NCBI RefSeq assembly: GCF_902506165.1
Contig: NZ_LR733817.1
Coordinates: forward strand, 4,311,027 to 4,375,026
DNA length: 64,000 bases
Direction of reading: 5' to 3'
DNA from: Bosea sp. 29B
GTDB lineage: Bacteria; Pseudomonadota; Alphaproteobacteria; Rhizobiales; Beijerinckiaceae
The notes beneath the pieces are model-generated. The model was not told the DNA's origin. It did no database searches and saw nothing but the letters and a program-made list of their open reading frames with translations. Shown in pieces: positions 16,223-25,402 of this stretch (positions are counted from its first letter, which is position 1; each line of letters opens with the position of its first letter). The translations under genes were made by a program, and so were the position numbers.

Positions 16223-16413
16223 GCAGGTCTCGGGCGGGGCAGGGCGGTGATTGTCGCTGGTTCGGGGCTTCTGGCAAGACAGGGGCGCGCTGTGTCTCCT
16301 TCTCCCACAGGGGGGAAAAGGGAAGAACGCGCCCAAAACATGCCGCCACGGCGTCCACATGCGGCGACAATGCGTCTCTCGCAGCGTATCAGCGGCCGGA
16401 CGAGGCCTGCGCC

Positions 16414-17298
16414 ATGTTCGATTCTCCGCTCTTCCTGCGTCTGTCGCCGGCGCTGTTCGTCTTCCTCTGGTCGAGCGGCTGGATCGTCGCCGGCTATTCG
16501 GCCCGCTATTCCGATGCTTTGACCTTTCTCTCGGTCCGCTTCGGCTGTGCCGGCCTGGCGCTCGCCGTGTTCGCCGTCGCCCTCGGTGCACCCTGGCCGA
16601 AGACGCGGCGCGCCCTCTTCGATTGCATCGTCGCCGGTATCCTGTTGCACGCCGTTTATCTGGGCGGCGTCTGGTGGGCGGTGCGCCATGGCTTGCCGGC
16701 CGGCGTCTCCGGCCTGATCGCCGGCTTGCAGCCGGTCCTGACCGCGTTGTTCGCGCCCTTGATCATGCGCGAGAGTATCTCGCCGATCCGCTGGCTCGGC
16801 ATCGTCTTCGGCTTCGTCGGCATCGCGCTGGTGCTGGAGCCGAAGCTTGTCGGCGTCGCGCCCGAGGCGCTTTCCGCCATTGCGCTGCCGGTTATCGTCA
16901 ACGTCGTCGGCATGTTCGCCGTCACCTTCGGCTCGTTCTGGCAGAAGGCCCGCATCGTCGAGGGCGACCTGCGCACGGTGACGGCGGTGCAGTACATCGC
17001 CGCCTTCCTGTTCACGCTGCCCTTCGCCTTCCTGCTCGAGCCGATGCGGATCGAGTGGAACCTGACCATGGGACTGGTGCTGGCCTGGTCGGTTCTGGCA
17101 CTCTCGCTCGGCGGGATCGGGCTCTATCTCGTGATGATCCGCCGCGGCCAGGTCTCGCGCATCGCGACCTTCCTCTACCTCGTGCCGCCGGCGGTGGCGG
17201 TGGAGGCCTGGATTCTCTTCGGCGAGACGCTGAGCCTGATCCAGCTCCTTGGCATGGCGATCGCCGTGCTCGGCGTCGTGCTCGCCAGCCGCAAATAG
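16414..17298 (+). CDS. EamA/DMT-superfamily transporter
   Basis: 294 residues with ten predicted transmembrane helices in two EamA repeats. Markers are FVFLWSSGWIVAGYSARYSDALTF at the first repeat, GVSGLIAGLQPVLTALFA, and VPPAVAVEAWILFGETLSL in the second. These inner-membrane exporters move amino acids or related metabolites; the substrate is not predictable. The 190-bp gap upstream (16223-16413) carries a C-rich/G-rich palindrome half resembling other intergenic repeats. Followed by the hydratase-like gene after 100 bp. Confidence 0.87.
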   Translation: MFDSPLFLRLSPALFVFLWSSGWIVAGYSARYSDALTFLSVRFGCAGLALAVFAVALGAPWPKTRRALFDCIVAGILLHAVYLGGVWWAVRHGLPAGVSGLIAGLQPVLTALFAPLIMRESISPIRWLGIVFGFVGIALVLEPKLVGVAPEALSAIALPVIVNVVGMFAVTFGSFWQKARIVEGDLRTVTAVQYIAAFLFTLPFAFLLEPMRIEWNLTMGLVLAWSVLALSLGGIGLYLVMIRRGQVSRIATFLYLVPPAVAVEAWILFGETLSLIQLLGMAIAVLGVVLASRK

Positions 17299-17398
17299 TC
17301 CTTGGTCTGATCCTGGGTTCCCGGAAGCCGGTCGATGCTGTAGCCAGAGAGCATGAGCCGGCAGGAACCTGCTCGCTGGCGACAGGGACGAGACGACC

Positions 17399-18166
17399 AT
17401 GGCTGTGACGACCGACAATCTTGCTGGCGCCTTCATCGCCGCCCGCCGCGGCCACAAGCTGGTCGACATCGCGACCTTGCCGGTTCCCGCCGATGTCGAT
17501 GCCGGCTTCGCCGCTCAGGCCGAGGTCAACCAGGGCATGGGCTATCCGCTCGCCGGCTGGAAGGTCTCTCTCGGCGAGGGCGGCCGGCCGATGGCCGGGC
17601 TGATGCAGGGGCCCTATCTCAAGTCCGGTGACACCTATCGCGGCGTGCATGGCGCCGAGTTGCGCGTCGAGATCGAGCTCGCCGTCCGCCTTGGCCGAGA
17701 CATGCCGCTGCGCCCCGGCCGGCCCTATACCCGCGAGGAGCTGATCGACCATTGCGACGCCGCTCTCGTCGGCATCGAGATCGTCGAGAGCCGCATCGCC
17801 GACTGGACCAATGTGCCGTTCCCGCTCTGGCTCGCCGACGCGATGGGCCATGGCGGCTATCTGCTCGGCCCCGAAGTTCCCTTCAGCATCTTCGACGACG
17901 TCCCGGCGCTGACCTGCACGGTCGAGCTCGATGGCGACGTGCTCTATGACCGCCAGGCCCTGCATGCCAATGGCGATCCGCTGGTCACCGCGCTCGCCTG
18001 GGCGAACCGCTCGGTCGAGGGCCCGCTCGGCCCGCTCAAGGCCGGTCAGATCATCACCACCGGCAGCCTCTGCGGCGGCGTGCTCGCGCCGACCGTCGGC
18101 CCGGTCATCGCCCGGCTCGACCCGGTCACGGCGATCTCCTTCGCGCTGGCCGAGCAGGGCGACTGA
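17399..18166 (+). CDS. 2-keto-4-pentenoate hydratase / FAH-superfamily protein
   Basis: 255 residues of the MhpD/fumarylacetoacetate-hydrolase fold. Features include the N-terminal helical segment AGFAAQAEVNQGMGYPLAGWKVSLG, the acidic metal-binding region GAELRVEIELAVRLGRD and VGIEIVESRI, and C-terminal GPLGPLKAGQIITTGSLCGG. Enzymes of this group hydrate or decarboxylate 2-oxo acids in meta-cleavage pathways. No other ring-degradation genes are nearby, so the substrate is open. The transporter just upstream could be a partner. Confidence 0.82.
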   Translation: MAVTTDNLAGAFIAARRGHKLVDIATLPVPADVDAGFAAQAEVNQGMGYPLAGWKVSLGEGGRPMAGLMQGPYLKSGDTYRGVHGAELRVEIELAVRLGRDMPLRPGRPYTREELIDHCDAALVGIEIVESRIADWTNVPFPLWLADAMGHGGYLLGPEVPFSIFDDVPALTCTVELDGDVLYDRQALHANGDPLVTALAWANRSVEGPLGPLKAGQIITTGSLCGGVLAPTVGPVIARLDPVTAISFALAEQGD

Positions 18167-18256
18167 GGGCAGCGATCCCGGCCATTCGACAATGTCCGGA
18201 TGGCCAACGATTCGTTCAGGTTTTCGGTTGACGGTAGCCTGATCCCGAGCGTCGAA

Positions 18257-18284
18257 TTGTGATCAATCGGAGGCGCGATCACAA
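18257..18284. promoter_or_regulatory. Inverted repeat TTGTGATC-N12-GATCACAA upstream of tamA
   Basis: Perfect 8-bp arms separated by 12 bases, about 46 bp before the tamA ATG. A TTGACG-like -35 lies upstream at about 18230. The half site TGTGATC recurs in the palindrome before aqpZ (43226-43249). Candidate operator; regulator unknown. Confidence 0.4.
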
Positions 18285-18330
18285 AATCAACGCATTCGCT
18301 GCGTTCTAGTTGGGTTGCGTTGGAGGTTTG

Positions 18331-20346
18331 ATGCGGTCATGGCGAAGGGGCAGGATTGGCATTGCCGGCGGAGGCTTGGTTGCTTTCGCGGCGATGCTTG
18401 CCGGTGAGGTTTCGCCGGCCCGCGCCTTCGACCTGTCGTCGCTCGACGTCTTCAACCTCTTCGGCAGCAAGGACAAGCCGCCGCCGGTCAGCGAAACCAC
18501 GCTGCCCTATGAATTGAAGTTCGAGCTTGGCGACGTGCCCGATGCCAGCGCGCTGAAGCGCAGCCTGCAGGACGCCTCGCTGCTCTATCGCCTGCGCGAG
18601 GATGCGCCGCCGGACGGCGAGACCCTGGCGCGCCGCGCCGCCGCCGATATCAACCCGCTGATCGATGCGCTCTGGGCCCAGGGCTATTTCAACGCGCAGG
18701 TCGCGATCGCGGTCGACGGCATCGCGGTGACGCAGGCCGGCGAGCCGCCGCCGGGGCTCGCGCCCACCGCCGAGCGCTACCGCAACCGTGCCCCGGCGCC
18801 GGTCGTGGTCACGGTCGACCCCGGCCCGCAATTCTCGCTGCGCAATGTCGATATCGTGCCGAGCGGGCGCCGCGATCCCGAAGCGGTGATTCCCGATCCC
18901 GGCAAGGTTTCCGGCCTCGTGCCCGGTGCACCGGCGACCTCGTCCTCGATCCGGGCGGCGCAGGCGGCGCTGGTCGACTACTGGCGCAGCAAGTCCCGCC
19001 CGCTCGCTCGCGTCGTCGAGGTTCGCCCGGTCGTCGACCACGCCGCGAAGATCATGGACGTCTCGGTCCTCGTCGATCCCGGCCCGGTCGCCGGCTTCGG
19101 CGACGTCTCGATCACCGAGACCGGCGATATCCCGCCCGAGGTGATCCGCTCCTTCATCTATCTCGAGCCGGGCGAGCCTTATTCGCCCAAGGCGTTGGCC
19201 GACACGCGCAAGTCGATCGCGACGATTCCCGCCGTCGGCTCGGTCCGCATCCGCGAGGGCAAGGGGCTGGACCAGGCCGGCAACCTGCCGATCTTCGTCG
19301 AGGTCAACGAGCGGCCCAAGCGCCTGCTCGGCTTCTCGGCACGCTATTCGACGATTGACGGCCCGGCGGTGAAGACCTATTGGGAGCATCGCAACCTGTT
19401 CGGTGGCGCCGAGCGCCTGCGGCTCGAAGCCTCCGTCTTCTTCGCGCCGCGCATCGACGGCACCAAGATTCAGCGCTTCGGCGATTTCGAGCCGACCGAT
19501 CTCGGTGCCCGCTTTTCCGCCAGCTTCCTCAAGCCGGCGCTCGGCGGCAGCCGCAACGATCTGCTGATCGACGCCAGCGGCGTGCGCGAGCGCATCGGCA
19601 CCAACCGCTATGGCGGCTACACCGCGCGCTACGCCAATATCACGACGGCTATCCGCCACCGTTTCAGCGACGTCTTCTCGATCCAGGCCGGCATCGAGGC
19701 CGAACGCGGCCAGACCAGCGACGTGCTCGGGCAGGTCGACTACATGCTGGTCGGCGTGCCGCTCTCGCTGCGCTACGATTCGACCGACAGCCAGCTCGAC
19801 CCGACTCGCGGCATCAGGGTCGCCGCCTCGGTCACGCCCTATGCCGCGTTCGGCGACACCGATGCGCCGTTCATCCAGAGCAAGGCCTCGATCTCCGGCT
19901 ATTATGCGCTCGACGAAGACGCCCGCTATGTCCTCGCGGGCCGGATCGGGTTGGGCTCGATCGCCGGCGCCGACCTCGATGAAGTGCCGGCGACCCGGCG
20001 CTTCTATGCCGGTGGCGGGGGCTCGGTGCGTGGCTACGCTTATCGCACGCTCTCGCCGCTCGGCCCGCTCAATCACCTGACCGGCGGGCGCAGCCTGTTC
20101 GAGGCCTCGGTCGAGGCACGGATCAAGATCACCAACACGATCGGCATCGTGCCTTTCTTCGACGCCGGCATGGCCTTCGCGTCGCAGTTCCCGAGTTTCA
20201 AGGAGAAGATCCAGTACGCGGCCGGCCTCGGCCTGCGCTACTACACGCCGATCGGACCGATCCGGCTCGACGTCGCCGCGCCGCTCAATCCGCGCAAGGG
20301 CGACAAGCCGGTCGCGCTCTATATCAGCATCGGGCAGGCCTTCTGA
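18331..20346 (+). CDS. tamA: Outer-membrane autotransporter assembly protein TamA
   Basis: About 671 residues. The ATG at 18331 follows a strong GGAGG; the upstream TTG at 18310 is ignored. A basic N-terminus and hydrophobic segment ending SPARA form a Sec signal. POTRA domains follow (GYFNAQVAIAVDG, PVAGFGDVSITETGDIPPE), then a 16-strand Omp85 barrel with the lid/RGD-like motif in GGGGSVRGYAYRTLSPLG and a terminal aromatic residue (YISIGQAF). It works with TamB in moving proteins and lipids to the outer membrane. Its stop overlaps the tamB start (TGATG). Confidence 0.93.
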   Translation: MRSWRRGRIGIAGGGLVAFAAMLAGEVSPARAFDLSSLDVFNLFGSKDKPPPVSETTLPYELKFELGDVPDASALKRSLQDASLLYRLREDAPPDGETLARRAAADINPLIDALWAQGYFNAQVAIAVDGIAVTQAGEPPPGLAPTAERYRNRAPAPVVVTVDPGPQFSLRNVDIVPSGRRDPEAVIPDPGKVSGLVPGAPATSSSIRAAQAALVDYWRSKSRPLARVVEVRPVVDHAAKIMDVSVLVDPGPVAGFGDVSITETGDIPPEVIRSFIYLEPGEPYSPKALADTRKSIATIPAVGSVRIREGKGLDQAGNLPIFVEVNERPKRLLGFSARYSTIDGPAVKTYWEHRNLFGGAERLRLEASVFFAPRIDGTKIQRFGDFEPTDLGARFSASFLKPALGGSRNDLLIDASGVRERIGTNRYGGYTARYANITTAIRHRFSDVFSIQAGIEAERGQTSDVLGQVDYMLVGVPLSLRYDSTDSQLDPTRGIRVAASVTPYAAFGDTDAPFIQSKASISGYYALDEDARYVLAGRIGLGSIAGADLDEVPATRRFYAGGGGSVRGYAYRTLSPLGPLNHLTGGRSLFEASVEARIKITNTIGIVPFFDAGMAFASQFPSFKEKIQYAAGLGLRYYTPIGPIRLDVAAPLNPRKGDKPVALYISIGQAF

Positions 20347-23300
20347 TGGGCAAGCTCCGTTCCCTCATGCGATTGTTCGCCGAGCGCGTTCATTCCCTTC
20401 CCCCCGCTTGCGGTGGGGAAGGGTTAGGGATGGGGGGCCGGAAAGCAGGGCTCGGGACGTCTTTCGACTCTCACCAAGCGGCACTGCCCCCCACCCAACC
20501 CTCCCCACCGCACGCGGAGGGAGGGCTTGAGCCCCTCGCCGGCAACGGGAAGCCCCGTCGGGCCATTGCTTCCTTCCGTATCCCTCGTCTACTCGCCGGG
20601 CTGGGCGCCCTGGTCATCGCCGTGGCGGTGGTCGTCTTCACCGGCCTCGGCGGCTTCGCCCAGAACGCCGGCGAGCGCGGCGTCCTGGCCGACCTGATCT
20701 CGAAGGCACTCTCGACCGATGGCAGCCAGGTTTCGATCGGCGCCGTCGACGGAGCACTCTCCTCCGATGCCACCATCCGCGACATCGTCATCTCCGACCG
20801 CGATGGCCCCTGGCTCAGACTCGATCGCGCCCGGCTGATCTGGACCCGCTCGGCGCTGCTGCTGCGCCGGCTCGAGGTCAACCGGCTGGAGATCGGCAAG
20901 CTCGAGATCCTGCGCAGGCCGCTGCCGGAACCGGGCGCCCCGCCGCCGGCCGACAACTCGCTGATCCTGCCGGAATTGCCGCTCAAAGTGATCGTCGAGG
21001 CCTTCCAGCTCGGCGAGCTCGCGCTGGGCCCGACCGTGATCGGGGCGCCTGCCAGGCTGTCGGCGACCGGTGCGGCCCGCCTCGGCCCGCCGAACGAGGG
21101 CCTCGATTTCCGGCTTGCCGGGCGCCGGCTCGACATGGGCGGCACGCTCGACGTCAACCTGCGCTTCGTGCCGCAATCGACGCAGCTCCAGCTTGCGGTC
21201 AAGCTCGACGAGCCGGCCGGCGGCCTGATCTCGACCATCGCCGACCTGCCGGACCGCCCGCCGGTCAAGCTCGACCTCACCGGTGATGGCCCGCTCGACC
21301 GCTTCCGCGCGACGCTCGCCTTTACCGCCGGCTCGACCATCGGCGCCAACGGCACGGCCGACCTTTCCCGCCAGGGCGCGGGCCGGCGGCTTCTGCTCGC
21401 GCTCGACTCGCGCATCGCCGGCCTGATGCCGCCACCGGTCGCGCCGGTCTTCGAGGGGGCGACCCGGCTCGACGGCACTGTGGGGCTGGCCGATAGCGGT
21501 GCCGTCTCTGTGGACCAGATGGCGCTGGTCTCGGCGCTGGCCCGGCTCGACGTGAACGGCCTCTACGGCGCCGACAAGAACCTCGACTTCAAGGTCACCG
21601 CCGCCGCCCGTCCCAATGCGGAAGGGCGCACCGTCGCCTCCGGCGCCGAGATCGCCAAGCTCGCCTTCGATGCGACGATCCGCGGGCCGGCGGCAGGGCC
21701 CCGCATCAATGCCAGCCTGGAAGCGGAGGGCGCGAGCGTTCCCATGGGCAAGCTCGGCAAGCTCGATTTCACCTTCACCGCGACGCCGACAGGCGCGCTG
21801 AATGATCCGGCGACGCGCACCGTGCTGGTCTCCGATGGCGAAGCCTCCGGTGTCGCGCTCGCCGATCCCGGCCTGGCGCGCTTCATCGGCGATCGCCTGC
21901 GCTTCACCTTGCGCGGCACCGCTTCCGAGGGCGGAGGTGGCGAATTCGAGACACTGAAGCTCGCCTTTGGCGGAGCTGAGCTTGGCTATGCCGGCCGCCT
22001 CGATCCGGCTCACATCCTCGGCAAGGTGCAGGCGCGACTGCCGGATCTCTCCCGGCTCAGCACGCTGGCCGGCCGCACGCTCAAGGGCTCCGCTGCCGTG
22101 AGCGCCGATGTCGACGCCGAGCCGAAGAAGCGCCTCTACGCCGTCAAGCTCGATGGCGGCGCCGAATCGCTGACGCTCGGCCAGGAGGCGCTCGACCGGC
22201 TGCTCGCTGGCAAGCTCTCGCTCGGCGGCGAGATCCGGGTGCCCGGCAGCGGCGGGCTCGTCGTCAACGGCCTGCGCATCGCCGGAACCCATGTCGCGGC
22301 GACGGCCGATGGCGCGCTCGGCGCGCAGGGCTCGAGCCTGAAGGCCAACATCGCCATTCCCGATCTGCGCCGGGCCGATCCGAAATTGTCGGGGCAGGGC
22401 GCGTTCGATGCGACACTGACAGGCCCGCTCGACAAGCTGGGTGCGACGCTGAAGGCCGGCATCAGCAACGCCACCGCACTCGGCCGGCCGGTGCCGCGCC
22501 TCGCGCTCGATGCGACCCTGCGCGACCTGCAGGGCGCGCTCTCCGGCGACGCCAGGCTCTCCGGCGAAGTCAATGGCCGCCCCGCGACAGGTGCCTTGCG
22601 TTTCGCCAAGCGCGATCCGGGTGGCTGGGCGCTGCCGCAGCTCGATATCGCGATCGGCTCGGTCACGCTGAACGGCGCGCTCGATCTCGACGCCTCCAAT
22701 CTGGCCGAGGGCAATCTCAAGCTCGCCGCCCGCAATCTCGACGATCTCTCGGCGCTGGCGCTCGCCAAGCTCGGCGGCCGGATCGAGGCCGACGTGAAGC
22801 TGGCGCGGCCCACCGGCGGCCAGAATCTCGATCTGAAGGCCAGCGCGCAGAAACTTGTCGCGCCTAGCGTTTCGCTTGATCGGCTCGATGCCGACATCGC
22901 CATCGTCGATGCGCTGCGCAAGCCGCTGATCAATGGCACGGTCCAGGTCGATCGCGCCATCATCGCCGGCGAGGCGGTGAGCGCGATCCGCCTCGCCTCG
23001 AAGGGTGGCACTGAGGCCAGCGACATCAGCCTCGACGCCACGGCGCGCGGCTTCTCGCTCGCCTCCAAGGGCCGGCTCTCGGTCGCCGATCCCCTGCGCT
23101 TCGATCTTGCCAGCTTCACCGCGACCCGCGACGGCCGCAGGATCGCATTGGCCAAGCCGGCGAGCTTCATCGCGATCGACGGCGGCGTTTCCATCCGCGA
23201 TCTTTCCATCGCGCTCGATGGCGGTCGGATCACCCTGGACGGCCAGGCCGGCAAGGCGCTCGATCTGCGCTTTGCCGCGCAGAACGTGCCGCTCTCGGCC

Positions 23301-24887
23301 GCGCGCCTGGCGTCGCCGACGCTCGATCTCTCCGGCACGCTCGATGCGGAAGCCACGATCAAGGGCACGCCCGAGGCGCCGACCGGTCCGTGGCGGGTCC
23401 GCATCGCCCGCCTCGTCGCGCCGCAGACGCGCTCCGCCGGCTTGCCGCCGATCGAGATTTCGGGGCAGGGCGCGCTCAACGGCCGCCACACCAGCCTTGA
23501 CGCCAGCCTGAATGCCGGCCGCTTCGTCAACCTGACGGCCAGGGGCACGGCGCCGCTCGGCGGGGAGGGGGCGCTTGATCTTTCCATCCAGGGCCGCGCC
23601 GATGCCCAGCTCGCCAACGCCCAGCTCGCAGCCGACGGCCGGCGATTGACCGGCCAGCTCGCGCTCGACCTGCGCGCCGGCGGTACGCTTTCGGCACCGC
23701 GCCTGTCCGGCGGCGCGACGCTCTCCGGCGGCAGCTTCAGCGATGCGCTCCAGGGCGTGAAGCTGACCGGGCTCGAGGCGCGTGTCGCCGCCAACGGGTC
23801 CGAGCTCGTCATTGAGCGCTTCGCCGCGCAGACGCCGGGCGGCGGCACGCTCTCGGCCCGTGGCAACGTCAAGCTCGATCCGGAGGCCGGTTTCCCCGGC
23901 ACGATTCGCATCGAGGGCAAGCGCGCCCAGCTCGTCGACAGCGGGTTGGTCCGGGCGGTCACCGATCTCAACCTCGACCTCGCCGGCCCGCTGGCGCAGC
24001 GGCCTCGCATTGCCGGGCGCGTCGATGTCGTCACCATCGAGGTCTCGGTGCCCGATCGCCTGCCGTCGAGCTCGCGGCCGGTCGACGGCATCCGCCATGT
24101 CAACGCCAAGGGCCAGGCGGCGGCCCGCCTCGCCGCCGAGCGCAAGGCCCGCGCCGTCGCGAGCCGCAAGGGCGCGCGCGCGCCGGCCTTCGACGCCGTG
24201 CTCGACATCACCGTCTCGGCTCCGGGGCGCGTCTTCATCCGCGGGCGCGGCATCGACGCCGAGCTCGGCGGCGATCTGCGTGTCGGCGGCACCTCCGGCG
24301 CGCCGGCCCTGACCGGCGGCTTCGATCTCAGGCGCGGGCGACTCAACCTCGCCAGCCAGCGCCTCGACTTCAGCAAGGGCCGCGTCACCTTCTCCGGCGA
24401 CGTCATGCCGACGCTCGACTTCGTCGCAGAGACCAGAGCCGCCGACGTCACCGCGCGGATCATTGTCTCCGGCGAGGCCTCGGCACCCGAGTTCACCTTC
24501 ACCTCCTCGCCCGAGCTGCCGCCTGACGAGGTGTTGTCGCGCCTGCTCTTCGCTCGCGCCTCCGGCTCGCTCTCGCCTTTCCAGGCGCTGCAACTCGCCC
24601 AGACCGCTGCACAATTCTCCGGCGCCGGCGGCGACGATGTCTTCGAGCGCATCCGCCGCTCGCTCGGCGTCGACAATCTCGATGTGCAGGTGGGGCCGGG
24701 CGGCCCGACGGTCGGCGTCTCCCGCGCGATCTCCGACAACATCACCCTCGGTGTGAAGGCCGGAGCCAAGCCCGAGGACAGCGGCGTCTCGGTCGGCATC
24801 GACGTCACCCGCCGCCTGAAGCTCCAGGCCGAGACCAATGCCGACGGCAGCGCCGCGGTCGGCGTCGGAGCCGAGTGGGAATACTGA
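20346..24887 (+). CDS. tamB: Translocation and assembly module protein TamB
   Basis: 1513 residues, typical for TamB. The start is fixed by overlap with the tamA stop. After about 80 residues comes one transmembrane anchor (LLAGLGALVIAVAVVVFTGLGGFA), then a long repetitive beta-taco region spanning the periplasm, and the DUF490/TamB C-terminal domain (GGFDLRRGRLNLASQRLDFSKG, SPELPPDEVLSRLLFAR, VGVGAEWEY). It forms a bridge with TamA for lipid/protein transport. Odd: residues about 17-60 are encoded by an intergenic-type palindromic repeat, giving a Pro/Gly-rich cytoplasmic extension. No start codon lies between the repeat and the membrane anchor. Confidence 0.93.
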   Translation: MGKLRSLMRLFAERVHSLPPACGGEGLGMGGRKAGLGTSFDSHQAALPPTQPSPPHAEGGLEPLAGNGKPRRAIASFRIPRLLAGLGALVIAVAVVVFTGLGGFAQNAGERGVLADLISKALSTDGSQVSIGAVDGALSSDATIRDIVISDRDGPWLRLDRARLIWTRSALLLRRLEVNRLEIGKLEILRRPLPEPGAPPPADNSLILPELPLKVIVEAFQLGELALGPTVIGAPARLSATGAARLGPPNEGLDFRLAGRRLDMGGTLDVNLRFVPQSTQLQLAVKLDEPAGGLISTIADLPDRPPVKLDLTGDGPLDRFRATLAFTAGSTIGANGTADLSRQGAGRRLLLALDSRIAGLMPPPVAPVFEGATRLDGTVGLADSGAVSVDQMALVSALARLDVNGLYGADKNLDFKVTAAARPNAEGRTVASGAEIAKLAFDATIRGPAAGPRINASLEAEGASVPMGKLGKLDFTFTATPTGALNDPATRTVLVSDGEASGVALADPGLARFIGDRLRFTLRGTASEGGGGEFETLKLAFGGAELGYAGRLDPAHILGKVQARLPDLSRLSTLAGRTLKGSAAVSADVDAEPKKRLYAVKLDGGAESLTLGQEALDRLLAGKLSLGGEIRVPGSGGLVVNGLRIAGTHVAATADGALGAQGSSLKANIAIPDLRRADPKLSGQGAFDATLTGPLDKLGATLKAGISNATALGRPVPRLALDATLRDLQGALSGDARLSGEVNGRPATGALRFAKRDPGGWALPQLDIAIGSVTLNGALDLDASNLAEGNLKLAARNLDDLSALALAKLGGRIEADVKLARPTGGQNLDLKASAQKLVAPSVSLDRLDADIAIVDALRKPLINGTVQVDRAIIAGEAVSAIRLASKGGTEASDISLDATARGFSLASKGRLSVADPLRFDLASFTATRDGRRIALAKPASFIAIDGGVSIRDLSIALDGGRITLDGQAGKALDLRFAAQNVPLSAARLASPTLDLSGTLDAEATIKGTPEAPTGPWRVRIARLVAPQTRSAGLPPIEISGQGALNGRHTSLDASLNAGRFVNLTARGTAPLGGEGALDLSIQGRADAQLANAQLAADGRRLTGQLALDLRAGGTLSAPRLSGGATLSGGSFSDALQGVKLTGLEARVAANGSELVIERFAAQTPGGGTLSARGNVKLDPEAGFPGTIRIEGKRAQLVDSGLVRAVTDLNLDLAGPLAQRPRIAGRVDVVTIEVSVPDRLPSSSRPVDGIRHVNAKGQAAARLAAERKARAVASRKGARAPAFDAVLDITVSAPGRVFIRGRGIDAELGGDLRVGGTSGAPALTGGFDLRRGRLNLASQRLDFSKGRVTFSGDVMPTLDFVAETRAADVTARIIVSGEASAPEFTFTSSPELPPDEVLSRLLFARASGSLSPFQALQLAQTAAQFSGAGGDDVFERIRRSLGVDNLDVQVGPGGPTVGVSRAISDNITLGVKAGAKPEDSGVSVGIDVTRRLKLQAETNADGSAAVGVGAEWEY
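20395..20525. repeat. Palindromic repeat lying within the tamB coding region
   Basis: About 130 bp with long imperfect inverted arms. The left arm contains TGCGGTGGGGAAGGGTTAGG and the right arm, reversed, contains TGCGGTGGGGAGGGTTGGG; both end in a G/C run before a loop. C-rich/G-rich repeats of this kind are normally intergenic in Hyphomicrobiales. Here it is open in the tamB frame, encoding LPPACGGEGLGMGG and LPPTQPSPPHAEGG. Confidence 0.82.
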
Positions 24888-24897
24888 AGCCCGCGTT

Positions 24898-25000
24898 TGC
24901 TCCGGCGCTCCGCTTCGCTTCGGCCGGAATGACGGCGCCTTTTCAGACGGACGTCGTGTTCCGGGGGGGCTCATGCTTCGGCCTGCCCCGGAATGACGGT
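24898..25000. repeat. Degenerate GGAATGAC-type intergenic repeat; long upstream region of the porin
   Basis: Two G/C-rich blocks each end in CCGGAATGACGG (24924-24935 and 24988-24999). The first contains the stem-forming CTCCGCTTCGCTTCGGCCGG. It resembles a decayed member of the ATGAC-bounded repeats. The rest of the 515-bp gap 24888-25402 has no gene I can support; it presumably holds the porin promoter and a long leader. Confidence 0.45.
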
Positions 25001-25107
25001 GAGATTCGTTCTGGTACGCGGCGCTGTCAGGCGACTCAGGGGCGGGCCCGGACGCACGAGATTCGCCGGCAAGGCGGCCCGGGAAGCTCGCAAACAGCCC
25101 TGTTCGG

Positions 25108-25122
25108 TTAACGCTCTCTTAA
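25108..25122. promoter_or_regulatory. CtrA-like site TTAA-N7-TTAA upstream of the porin
   Basis: TTAACGCTCTCTTAA matches the CtrA recognition pattern TTAA-N7-TTAA of alphaproteobacteria, about 280 bp before the porin ATG. TTAA is rare in this GC-rich window, which makes the spaced pair notable, but one site proves nothing. Confidence 0.35.
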
Positions 25123-25402
25123 GTTCGCCGGTCAAAGCGTGGCCTCGCTGCAACACCAGGGGGTAAAGCGGGTCCTCGACGGGGACTGTGGCGTGATCAT
25201 GGTTGATCGGCGGCCGGGCATTCGTAATGGTGGCTGTGCGGCGGGACGTTCCCGGTCGCTGTTTTTCGTCTTCGCCTCCGAACGGTTCGGGGACGCGGGC
25301 GAAAGACCGGGATAGGCGGGTTCGCCGGACAGGTCTCCTGGGGCCACCGGTTAGGAACACGCCGACGCCCGAGGGTCTCGAAACTCTTTTGGAGGTTATC
25401 AA

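Noticed and set aside
20589..24974. 1461-codon open frame antisense to tamB
   Set aside because: It mirrors the codon pattern of a GC-rich gene on the other strand; its translation has no domain, and tamB is unmistakable.
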